This document shows, piece by piece, positions 7,251 through 14,073 of a DNA stretch of 17,389 nucleotides. The notes under the pieces are model-generated. The model made no database searches, was not told the origin of the DNA, and was given only the letters and a program-made list of their open reading frames with translations. Each line of letters begins with the position of its first letter. Within the stretch, counting starts at the first letter, position 1. The DNA is taken from contig DLFD01000029.1 of assembly GCA_002482005.1 (NCBI GenBank), forward strand, positions 1-17,389, written 5' to 3'. The translations under genes and the position numbers were made by a program. The stretch comes from Lachnospiraceae bacterium UBA7729 (GTDB lineage Bacteria > Bacillota > Clostridia > Lachnospirales > Lachnospiraceae).

Positions 7251-7393
7251 CGGAAACGAAGCCGGGAATTGACACCGGTTTTTCTGTCAGCTTCATCTCG
7301 GATCTGGAGAGGGGCAAGCCGACTGCGGAACTCGGGAAGGCAATCTTTCTTGCCAACCTGCTTGGACTGGATATCATGGTATCGTCAAGGTAA
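7247..7393 (+). pseudogene. HipB-like XRE regulator fragment (C-terminal half of HTH)
   Basis: A 48-codon frame starts at an ATG overlapping the gnd stop. It contains FISDLERGKPTAELGK followed by IFLANLLGLDI, matching the recognition helix and last helices of HipB/y4mF-type XRE helix-turn-helix antitoxins. The first two HTH helices are missing: only about 10 unrelated residues precede the match. The frame ends within the first 26-bp repeat. No HipA kinase follows. It is best read as a decayed or captured gene end, still positioned to be translated by coupling to gnd. The family match is by eye from a short segment. Confidence 0.55.
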
Positions 7394-7504
7394 ACCCGTA
7401 CATGGTATCGTCAATGTAAACCCGTACAAGGTATCGTCAGGGCAAATCTGTACATGGTATCGTCAGGGAAGATCCGTACATGGTATCGTCAGGGAAGATC
7501 CGTA
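7375..7504. repeat. 26-bp tandem repeat, five copies
   Basis: Five head-to-tail 26-bp units start at 7375, 7401, 7427, 7453 and 7479. Each begins CA(T/A)GGTATCGTCA and ends near C(C/T)GTA. Units 4 and 5 are identical; units 1 and 2 differ by one base; unit 3 is intermediate, so at least two rounds of duplication are likely. The first unit overlaps the 3' end of the HipB-like fragment and probably derives from it. The last unit stops two bases before a strong -35 element. There are no spacers between units, so it is not CRISPR. Confidence 0.93.
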
Positions 7505-7506
7505 TA

Positions 7507-7535
7507 TTGTTCCCGGTGGATGCTTCTGATATAAT
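7507..7535 (+). promoter_or_regulatory. Strong sigma-A promoter after the 26-bp array
   Basis: TTGTTC (7507-7512), a 17-bp spacer and TATAAT (7530-7535) with an extended TG (7527-7528) form a near-consensus promoter. The start would be near 7542, leaving a leader of about 240 nt. That leader holds a GC-rich hairpin (CCGGGC 7551-7556 with GCCCGG 7565-7570), the YitT fragment and the 40-bp duplication before the TTG at 7786. It probably drives the DUF1461-M16C-recO-era group. Confidence 0.7.
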
Positions 7536-7600
7536 AAATTGGCTGTTTTTCCGGGCGTGGGCTGGCCCGGGGCGAGGCAGCAGTTATGTAAAGAGAGCGT

Positions 7601-7714
7601 ACGATCACTTACGATACGCTGCTGATCGCCGTGTTCGGAGGCATCATCAGCGGGACGGCTATATCGCTGGCGCTGTATGCAGGCGCAACGACGGGCGGAA
7701 CAGACTTCATCGTT
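7601..7714 (+). pseudogene. YitT-family membrane protein fragment
   Basis: About 38 codons read TITYDTLLIAVFGGIISG and then ISLALYAGATTGGTDFIV, the internal membrane hairpin and GGTD signature of YitT (DUF161) family proteins, which are normally near 280 residues. An in-frame TAA at 7589-7591 closes the upstream side, and there is no start codon. Downstream, the frame runs into the 40-bp repeat and stops at 7754. Both ends of the gene are therefore missing, leaving an internal relic between the promoter and the next gene. Confidence 0.75.
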
Positions 7715-7778
7715 AAAAGACAGCAAAAGACAGAGGTGAACAGACTTCATCGTTAATAGACAGCAAAAGACAGAGGTG
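7699..7778. repeat. 40-bp direct duplication containing the ribosome-binding site
   Basis: Two 40-bp copies (7699-7738 and 7739-7778) differ at one base only (TTAAAAGA versus TTAATAGA). A third partial copy, AACAGATTT, runs into the start codon of the next gene. Each copy ends with CAGAGGTG, so the Shine-Dalgarno-like sequence is present twice but only the second has a usable start (TTG 7786). The first copy begins within the last codons of the YitT fragment. Confidence 0.93.
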
Positions 7779-7785
7779 AACAGAT

Positions 7786-8487
7786 TTGAAATATGAAAAA
7801 GAGAGGAGAAGGTCGTATTTCTGGCCGGGACTGTTCTGGACGATCGTCATCACACTTTTCCTGATCAGCTTTGCGGTCGTCTTTGTGCTTTATATGAAGC
7901 CTCTCTACTACATCGACATTCCCTTCATGAACCTGGAGAAAGCATCAGGAAGATCGGCCGATGTGATCAGGAGAAATTATGATGCCATGGTCTCTTACAT
8001 GCAGATCTGGAACCGGGGACCGCTGGTCCTTCCGGACTTTTCCATGTCAGAGCACGGAAGGATCCACTTCGCGGACTGCAAGCGGATCTTCGACGCGGTC
8101 CAGGCGATCTGTCTGGTCACGGGGATCCTGACGGTCGTCAGCATCATCGTCCATCATCACAGTCTTCATTACCGTTACCTGAGGGCAGCAGGGACCCTGA
8201 TCCTGGCCATACCGGCAGCGCTGGGGATCCTCGCCTGCCTGGACTGGAACAAGGTCTTTGTCACATTTCACCAGATCTTCTTCCGGAACAATTACTGGAT
8301 CTTCGATCCGGCTGCAGATCCGGTGATCCTGATCCTGCCGGATGCATTCTTTCTGCAGTGTCTCCTCGTGATCCTGATGGTCCTGGTGATCGGGGCTCTG
8401 GTCCTGTTTTCGCGGGCGGCAAGGAAGAAGAGAAGGCTGAGCGACAAGATGGCAAGAGCAAGGGCAAGAGGAAGACGCTATCAGTGA
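7786..8487 (+). CDS. DUF1461 (TIGR01906) integral membrane protein
   Basis: This 233-residue membrane protein has four predicted transmembrane helices (about 13-37, 103-123, 132-152 and 188-208) and an external loop between helices 1 and 2. Family features seen are MSEHGRIHFADCKRIFD (87-103) and the strongly conserved stretch FVTFHQIFFRNNYWIFDP (158-175), followed by DPVILILPDAFF (178-189). The family is widespread in Clostridia and lactic acid bacteria and has no established function. The C-terminus is very basic (RKKRRL, then repeated RA) and should be cytoplasmic. The start is TTG with AGAGGTGA 6 bases upstream; the nearby ATG at 7793 is out of frame. The next gene's ribosome-binding site begins 26 bases after its stop. 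Confidence 0.85.
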   Translation: MKYEKERRRSYFWPGLFWTIVITLFLISFAVVFVLYMKPLYYIDIPFMNLEKASGRSADVIRRNYDAMVSYMQIWNRGPLVLPDFSMSEHGRIHFADCKRIFDAVQAICLVTGILTVVSIIVHHHSLHYRYLRAAGTLILAIPAALGILACLDWNKVFVTFHQIFFRNNYWIFDPAADPVILILPDAFFLQCLLVILMVLVIGALVLFSRAARKKRRLSDKMARARARGRRYQ

Positions 8488-8533
8488 TATTCCGATAACA
8501 GATTAAGTGAAAAAAGGAGGAAATACCAGCTTT

Positions 8534-11503
8534 ATGAGTTTCAAGATTCCGGAAACCTATGAATTGATCAGAAGGGAAGAGCTGACAGATATCGGATCTG
8601 CCGCCTATCTTCTGAGGCACAGAAGGAGCGGCGCAAGAGTCCTGCTCATCGAAAACGACGACGACAACAAGGTCTTCAACATCATCTTCCGGACCGTACC
8701 GAAGGATTCCTGCGGAGAAGCCCACATCATCGAACACACTGTTCTCTGCGGAAGCAGGAAGTATCCGTCCAAGGACCCGTTTGTGGAACTGGTGAAGGGT
8801 TCCATGAACACATTCCTGAATGCGATGACTTATCCGGACAAGACCATGTTCCCGGTAGCATCGACGAATGACAAGGACTTTGCCAATCTGATGGATGTCT
8901 ATCTGGATGCTGTCTTCTATCCGAACATCTACCGGAATGAGAATATTTTCCGGCAGGAAGGCTGGAGCTTTCAGATCGAGGACAAGGAAGATCCGATCGT
9001 CTACAACGGCGTCGTCTACAATGAGATGAAGGGAGCCTATTCCTCCCCCGACGATGTGGTCGAGCGCATGGTCATGAACTCCCTGTTTCCGGATACCACC
9101 TACGGTGTGGATTCGGGCGGAGACCCGGAGCACATCCCGGATCTCACATACGAGGATTTCCTGAACTTCCACAGGACATACTATCATCCGTCCAATTCCT
9201 ACATCTATCTGTACGGGAAGATGGATTTCACGGAGCGCCTGGAATATCTGGACCGCGAGTACCTGTCCCACTTTGACACATCTGTGAAGGTAGATTCGAA
9301 GATCGCGCTTCAGAAGCCTTTCGAGACGCCGAAGAAGATCATCGGATCCTATCCGGTCGGAGAGGAAGAGCCGCTTGAGAAGCATACCTATCTGACCTGC
9401 AATACCGTCGTCGGGGAGGCAACGGATACGACCCTGGCGGCTGCCATGGATGTCCTGGAGGATGTCCTCCTTGAGGCTCCGGGCGCTCCGCTGAAGACTG
9501 CCCTGATCGATGCCGGCATCGGCATGGATGTGTATGGATCCTACGATTCTTCCACCCGCCAGCCGGTATTCTCCATCGTAGCAAAGAATGCGGAAGCGGA
9601 AGACGCGGAAAAGTTTGAGGAGATCATCCGCAGGACCCTGACGAAGATCGCGGATGAAGGCCTGAACCCGAAGGAGATCGAGGCCTCCGTGAACTCCATG
9701 GAATTCCGCTACCGGGAAGCAGATTACGGCGGATTCCCGAAGGGACTGATCTATTCGATCGATGTGATGGACAGCTGGCTCTACGATGAGGACAAGCCGT
9801 TCGATTATCTGAAGCAGCAGAAGGTCTTCCGGTATCTGAGAGAGAAGATCGGAACAGGCTGGTATGAGCAGCTGATCCGCGATCATCTGATCTCCAATCC
9901 GCACACAACATACGTGACCATGAAGCCGGAGCGCGGCATGGCGGCAGAAGTCGATGAGGAGATCCGGAAGAAGCTCTCTGCTTTCAAGGCTTCTCTGTCT
10001 GATGAGGAGATCGGAAAGCTGATCGAAAAGACGAAGGAACTGAGAACTTTCCAGGAGACTCCGTCCACCCAGGAGGAGCTGGAGAAGATCCCGGTCCTGC
10101 AGAGGGAGGATCTCGGAAAGAGCGCAAGGCCGCTGTCCAACATCGATGAGAGCCGGGACGGCATCCGTCTGGTCCGTCATGACTACCAGACCAATGGCAT
10201 CGCTTATCTGACTGTTCTGTTCGATCTTCACGGACTGCGTCAGGAGGAACTGCCCTATCTTGGAATCCTCAAGAGCATCCTCGGGGATGTGGATACAGAA
10301 CACTACAGCTATCGTGATCTGGCAACCGAGATCGGAAGAAAGACCGGCGGCGTCAATCCGGGTGTGTCCATGTTCGGGGACGATAATGACGTGCAGAAGA
10401 TCAAGGCTGCGCTCGGCATCCAGATCCTGACCCTTCCGGAACAGATCGATTTCGCGATCGGTATTGCCGGCGAGATCCTGCTGACGTCAAAGTTTGATGA
10501 TAAGAAGAGGGTCCATGAGATCCTGCAGAAGCTGAAGTCCAGAGTGAATGCCCAGCTGATCTCCGCAGGACATTCGACCTCCGCCCAGAGAGTCCTTTCC
10601 TACTTCGCTGCAAACGGTGTCTTCAATGATGGCATCGGAGGCATCGAGCTCTACAGGACCGTCTGCGACTGCGAAGAGCACTTCGACGAGAAGTTTGAAG
10701 AACTGAAGGAGAAGATGAAGGAGCTGGTCCGCAGATTCGTGACCACGGACCGCATGATCGTGAGCTATACCGGTGATGCATCCCATACGGACCAGATCAT
10801 CGGGAGCCTGAAGAAGCTGCTGGAGCAGATCCGGGAGAAGAATCCGGATGGATGCGGTAAGGCAGCATCTGCGGACGGAGATAAGGATGAGAGCGGACAT
10901 CCGCTTATGTGGCTCGATCCTTATACGATGGAGAAGAAGAACGAGGGCTTCCGGACCGCGTCCAAGATCCAGTACGTCTCGGTCGGAGGGCGTTTCCCGG
11001 CGGAAAAGGCGACCGGTGTCCTCAGCATCCTGAAGATCATGATGAACTACGACTATCTGTGGCAGAACCTGAGAGTTGTCGGAGGGGCATACGGCTGCGG
11101 AGGATCCTTTTCCAGAAGCGGGACTGCGGTATTCTATTCTTACCGGGATCCGCATCTGAAGAATACCCTGAAGGTCTACCAGGGGATCCCGGAATACATC
11201 CGGAACTTCCAGGCGAGCCAGAGAGATATGACCAAGTTCGTCATCGGTGCGATCTCCGAGAGAGATACGCCGCTGACCCCGAGGATGGCCGGAACAAGGT
11301 CCATGAATGCCTTCATCACCGGAACGACGTTCGAGAGGATGCAGAAGGAGAGAGAGGAGATCCTCTCTGCGCAGCCTGAGGACATCAGGGCACTTGCACC
11401 GCTGATCGAACAGGCACTGAGCGAGGATGCTGTCTGCGTCATCGGATCCGAGACGAAGATCGACAGCGAGAAGGATGTATTCAAAGAAACCAGTACACTA
11501 TGA
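8534..11503 (+). CDS. M16C zinc metallopeptidase (presequence protease-like)
   Basis: This 989-residue peptidase of the insulinase/PreP group forms a clamshell of four homologous domains that degrades short peptides in a closed chamber. The inverted zinc motif HIIEH (64-68) gives ligands H64 and H68 and base E67. The third ligand is likely E164 in YNEMKGAYS. CGSRKYPSKDPFVEL and TFLNAMTYPDKTMFPVAS are typical M16C blocks. The C-terminal domain retains R in MAGTRSMNAFITG, but the following aromatic is F rather than the usual Tyr. No signal peptide is present, so it is cytosolic. ATG 8534 matches the family N-terminus, but AAGGAGG (8514-8520) is 13 bases away, longer than ideal. The in-frame GTG at 8507 precedes that site and is not supported. 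Its stop overlaps the recO start by ATGA. Confidence 0.93.
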   Translation: MSFKIPETYELIRREELTDIGSAAYLLRHRRSGARVLLIENDDDNKVFNIIFRTVPKDSCGEAHIIEHTVLCGSRKYPSKDPFVELVKGSMNTFLNAMTYPDKTMFPVASTNDKDFANLMDVYLDAVFYPNIYRNENIFRQEGWSFQIEDKEDPIVYNGVVYNEMKGAYSSPDDVVERMVMNSLFPDTTYGVDSGGDPEHIPDLTYEDFLNFHRTYYHPSNSYIYLYGKMDFTERLEYLDREYLSHFDTSVKVDSKIALQKPFETPKKIIGSYPVGEEEPLEKHTYLTCNTVVGEATDTTLAAAMDVLEDVLLEAPGAPLKTALIDAGIGMDVYGSYDSSTRQPVFSIVAKNAEAEDAEKFEEIIRRTLTKIADEGLNPKEIEASVNSMEFRYREADYGGFPKGLIYSIDVMDSWLYDEDKPFDYLKQQKVFRYLREKIGTGWYEQLIRDHLISNPHTTYVTMKPERGMAAEVDEEIRKKLSAFKASLSDEEIGKLIEKTKELRTFQETPSTQEELEKIPVLQREDLGKSARPLSNIDESRDGIRLVRHDYQTNGIAYLTVLFDLHGLRQEELPYLGILKSILGDVDTEHYSYRDLATEIGRKTGGVNPGVSMFGDDNDVQKIKAALGIQILTLPEQIDFAIGIAGEILLTSKFDDKKRVHEILQKLKSRVNAQLISAGHSTSAQRVLSYFAANGVFNDGIGGIELYRTVCDCEEHFDEKFEELKEKMKELVRRFVTTDRMIVSYTGDASHTDQIIGSLKKLLEQIREKNPDGCGKAASADGDKDESGHPLMWLDPYTMEKKNEGFRTASKIQYVSVGGRFPAEKATGVLSILKIMMNYDYLWQNLRVVGGAYGCGGSFSRSGTAVFYSYRDPHLKNTLKVYQGIPEYIRNFQASQRDMTKFVIGAISERDTPLTPRMAGTRSMNAFITGTTFERMQKEREEILSAQPEDIRALAPLIEQALSEDAVCVIGSETKIDSEKDVFKETSTL

Positions 11504-12153
11504 GCGGGATCGATCTCACAGGAATGGTGCTGCTTGCGGCGCCGGCGGGCGACTATGACCGCCGGCTCGTCCTTCTGACAAAGGAGAGGGGCAAGATCAC
11601 GGCGTTCGCTAGATCGGCACGAAAGCCCAGCAGTCCGATGCTGGCCAGCACGGTGCCTTTTTCCTTCGGAACCTTTCATCTGTATGAGGGAAAGAGCGCC
11701 TACACTCTGGTGGGAGCAGACATATCGAATTATTTTGACGAACTGAAGACAGATTTCGAGGGGGCTTACTACGGATTCTATTTCATGGAGTTTGCTGCGT
11801 ATTATGCGCAGGAAAACATGGACGGAAAGGATATGCTGAACCTCCTGTATGCTGCGCTGACAGCCTTGGAGAATCCCCGGCTCGACAAAAAGACTGCGCG
11901 TTATGCGTATGAGGTAAGGCTGATGGTCCAGGGAGGGGAGTTCCCGCAGGATGTTGTGAAGGACGGATCCCTGTCGGAAGGATGCCGGTATGCATTCTGG
12001 TACATGATCACATCCCCGCTCCAGAAGCTGTTTGCATTCAAGGTATCGGAACAGGTGCTGGAGGAGATCTCGAAGACACAGGACAGGATCCGGGGAAAGC
12101 TGATCGACCGGAAGTTCAAGTCTTTGGAGATCCTGGAGACGGTGACATCGTAA
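11500..12153 (+). CDS. recO: DNA repair protein RecO lacking the zinc finger
   Basis: RecO anneals single strands and loads RecA with RecR in RecFOR recombinational repair. The N-terminal OB fold (MVLLAAPAGDYDRRLVLLTK, then GKITAFARSARKP) and the segment DFEGAYYGFYFMEFAAYY are characteristic of Clostridia RecO. So is the C-terminal SPLQKLFAFKVSEQVLEEI, ending RKFKSLEILE. The protein is 217 residues, about 25-35 shorter than usual. The four-cysteine zinc finger expected after GGEFP (145-149) is absent: only one cysteine, C162, remains in the region 149-163. Flanking helices are intact and in frame, so this is a clean deletion rather than decay. Its start overlaps the peptidase stop (ATGA), indicating translational coupling. 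Confidence 0.9.
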   Translation: MSGIDLTGMVLLAAPAGDYDRRLVLLTKERGKITAFARSARKPSSPMLASTVPFSFGTFHLYEGKSAYTLVGADISNYFDELKTDFEGAYYGFYFMEFAAYYAQENMDGKDMLNLLYAALTALENPRLDKKTARYAYEVRLMVQGGEFPQDVVKDGSLSEGCRYAFWYMITSPLQKLFAFKVSEQVLEEISKTQDRIRGKLIDRKFKSLEILETVTS

Positions 12154-12188
12154 CGAAGACAGGCGCTATTTTGGCAAAAAAGAAGATA

Positions 12189-12216
12189 TTATCAGGAAGT
12201 TATCAGGAAGTTCCTG
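12189..12216. repeat. 11-bp duplication with a 13-bp palindrome
   Basis: TTATCAGGAAG occurs twice in tandem (12189-12199 and 12200-12210) in the recO-era gap. The second copy continues into TTCCTG, forming the palindrome CAGGAA-G-TTCCTG (12204-12216) directly before the era ribosome-binding site. It could be a weak operator or hairpin, or simply a by-product of the duplication. Confidence 0.6.
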
Positions 12217-12228
12217 AGAAGGAGATAT

Positions 12229-13182
12229 ATGGCAGGTAAGAAGTTCCGTTCGGGTTTTGTTGCGATCGTTGGAAGTCCGAATGTCGGCAAGTCCACCCTG
12301 ATGAACCATCTGATCGGGCAGAAGATCGCGATCACCTCGGGCAAGCCGCAGACGACCAGAAACCAGATCCGCACGATCTACACTTCGGATGAGGGACAGA
12401 TCATCTTTCTGGACACTCCTGGCATCCACAAAGCCAAGAACAAGCTTGGCGAGTATATGGACGATGTTGCCCTGGAGACTCTGACGGAGGCGGACCTGGT
12501 CCTATGGCTCGTGGAACCGAGTGACTTCTCCGGAGAAGGAGAGCGCTATATCGCTGGGAAGCTGAAGACGACCGGGAAACCGGTCATCCTTGTCATGAAC
12601 AAGATCGATACCGTAGATAAGAAGGATCTGCCAGGCTTTATGGACAGGTACCGCAGACTGTATCCTTTCGACGAGATCATTCCGGTGTCAGCCCTGAGGA
12701 GCGTGAACACGGATTCGGTCCTTGAAGAGATCTTCCGCAGGCTCCCGGAAGGCCCAAAGTACTTTGATGAAGAGGAAGTCACTGATCAGACCATGCGCCA
12801 GATCGCTTCGGAGATGATCCGCGAGAAAGCTCTGCGCTGCCTGAAGGACGAAGTCCCTCATGGGATCGCTGTCCAGATCCTGTCCATGAAGGAAAGGCAG
12901 AGGACCGCTCCGCAGAAGAACCCGGAGAAAGTCTACGAGGACCCGGATACGATCTGGGACATCGAGGCGGCCATTATCACGGAGAAGGATTCCCACAAAG
13001 GGATCATCATCGGAAAAGGCGGAGCGATGCTGAAGAGGATCGGCACCGGCGCCAGACTTGCCATCGAGGAAATGCTCGGCGCCCAGGTCTCCCTCAAGCT
13101 TTTCGTGAAGGTGCGCAGGGACTGGCGCGACAACCCGTCCCTGCTCAGGAACCTTGGGTACGATCCGTCCCAGCTGAAATGA
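12229..13182 (+). CDS. era: GTPase Era, ribosome biogenesis
   Basis: Era is an essential GTPase that binds the 3' end of 16S rRNA and assists 30S maturation. All G motifs are present: GSPNVGKST (G1), TTRNQIR (switch region, G2), DTPGIH (G3), NKID (G4) and SAL (G5). The C-terminal KH domain has the GKGG loop (IIIGKGGAMLKRIG) and the usual end, FVKVRRDWRDNPSLLRNLGY. At 317 residues it is slightly longer than the usual ~300; a segment QRTAPQKNPEKVYEDPDT before the last KH strands accounts for the surplus. AAGGAG lies about 6 bases before the ATG. It follows recO after 75 bases, in the same strand group, an arrangement common in Firmicutes though the order varies. Confidence 0.97.
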   Translation: MAGKKFRSGFVAIVGSPNVGKSTLMNHLIGQKIAITSGKPQTTRNQIRTIYTSDEGQIIFLDTPGIHKAKNKLGEYMDDVALETLTEADLVLWLVEPSDFSGEGERYIAGKLKTTGKPVILVMNKIDTVDKKDLPGFMDRYRRLYPFDEIIPVSALRSVNTDSVLEEIFRRLPEGPKYFDEEEVTDQTMRQIASEMIREKALRCLKDEVPHGIAVQILSMKERQRTAPQKNPEKVYEDPDTIWDIEAAIITEKDSHKGIIIGKGGAMLKRIGTGARLAIEEMLGAQVSLKLFVKVRRDWRDNPSLLRNLGYDPSQLK

Positions 13183-13186
13183 GCCG

Positions 13187-13222
13187 GATGAACTTTCAGA
13201 TGAACTTTCAAATGAACTTCAG
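13187..13222. repeat. 12-bp tandem repeat, three copies after era
   Basis: GATGAACTTTCA occurs at 13187-13198 and 13199-13210. A variant copy AATGAACTTCAG (13211-13222) follows. The array sits immediately downstream of the era stop and 18 bases before the next -35 element. No intrinsic terminator is visible for era, so read-through into the lipoprotein-glyS unit is possible. Confidence 0.85.
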
Positions 13223-13239
13223 CGACTGCGCCGTAGTTG

Positions 13240-13268
13240 TTGAAAATTGCATTCCTGCAAGGTATAAT
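13240..13268 (+). promoter_or_regulatory. Sigma-A promoter of the lipoprotein-glyS unit
   Basis: TTGAAA (13240-13245), a 17-bp spacer and TATAAT (13263-13268) give a near-consensus promoter. Transcription would start near 13275, about 23 nt before the lipoprotein ATG, so the leader is too short for a T-box or other riboswitch controlling glyS. Confidence 0.8.
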
Positions 13269-13297
13269 GCAAAGGACTATGCGGGAGGAGTCTGTGG

Positions 13298-14059
13298 ATG
13301 AAACTCAGGGGCGTTTTACTTGGCGCGGCTGCGCTGTGCATAACACTGACAGTGACTGGCTGCGACACACTTGATCAGATCGTCGGAGTTGACGACTGGG
13401 ACAAGTGGACTCCGGACCAGACGTCCCTTCAGATCTCTCTCAGCGGGAGCGTCACAGAGACGATCTTCGAAACCCTTGATGAGAGTTACTATGACGCGGA
13501 CGAGCTTCAGGACCTGATCGCCCGTTCTGTCCGGATCTATAATACGGAACATGGCGTCGATTCCATCAGCGTTCCGGCATATTCGGCGGAGAACGGGAAG
13601 GTCTATCTGGTCATGTCCTATCAGACGCCGGAAGATTTCGCTTCTTATAACGAGGTGACCTTCTTCAATGGTTCCATCCTGAATGCGCAGATGAGCGGAC
13701 TCACATTTCCGGATACTTTCCTGGAGGTGAAGGGCAGGTCCGCATCGGATAGCGTCCCGTCAGAAGAGGCTCTTTCCCACAAGGAGTACAGCATAGCCGT
13801 CGCGGATACGGACCATGTCGTTCAGGTTCCGGGTCAGATCCGCTATATCAGCGAGAATGCCGAGATCGTCAATTCCCATGTGGCATCCCCGAAGCCGGAG
13901 GCGGAGGAGAAGAAGCAGAGGGAGACAGGGCTGGTCCTGCCTTCCAGTGCGGTCTACTATGAGACGGAGGACACGGAGGCAGTCGACGCTGATCTTTCTT
14001 CCCAGAAGGAATCGGATTTCTTCATTATCTATGAGGCAGATTCCGAGCCAACAACATAA
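13298..14059 (+). CDS. Putative lipoprotein, function unknown
   Basis: This is a 253-residue predicted lipoprotein. The N-terminus has basic residues, a hydrophobic core GVLLGAAALCITLTV and a lipobox VTGC with lipidated C22. The mature part (DTLDQIVGVDDWDKW onward) is acidic and mixed alpha/beta. A segment IYNTEHGVDSISVPAYSAEN precedes a strand-like KVYLVMSYQTPEDFASYN. A charged, low-complexity tail (SPKPEAEEKKQRE) leads to the C-terminus. I do not recognise a domain. GGGAGGAG lies 7 bases before the ATG. It is the first gene of a two-gene unit with glyS: the glyS ribosome-binding site overlaps its stop codon, so the two are co-transcribed. A link between the lipoprotein and translation is not evident. 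Confidence 0.8.
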   Translation: MKLRGVLLGAAALCITLTVTGCDTLDQIVGVDDWDKWTPDQTSLQISLSGSVTETIFETLDESYYDADELQDLIARSVRIYNTEHGVDSISVPAYSAENGKVYLVMSYQTPEDFASYNEVTFFNGSILNAQMSGLTFPDTFLEVKGRSASDSVPSEEALSHKEYSIAVADTDHVVQVPGQIRYISENAEIVNSHVASPKPEAEEKKQRETGLVLPSSAVYYETEDTEAVDADLSSQKESDFFIIYEADSEPTT

Positions 14060-14073
14060 AGGAGCATAAAAGA

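Noticed and set aside
7247..7393. Functional HipBA toxin-antitoxin system
   Set aside because: Only half of the antitoxin helix-turn-helix is present, and there is no HipA-like kinase in the window.
7375..7504. CRISPR-like array
   Set aside because: Units are directly adjacent with no spacers, and there are no cas genes.
7375..7504. Iteron-type replication origin
   Set aside because: There is no replication initiator gene nearby, and the neighbourhood is core chromosomal.
8261..10303. 680-codon open frame on the minus strand
   Set aside because: It lies opposite the M16C peptidase and DUF1461 genes, whose proteins match known families throughout. The antisense translation is Arg/Leu/Ile-rich with no domain, as expected from the codon bias of the sense gene.
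13270..13297. T-box riboswitch controlling glyS
   Set aside because: The predicted leader is only about 23 nt, and no T-box sequence or stem I structure is present.
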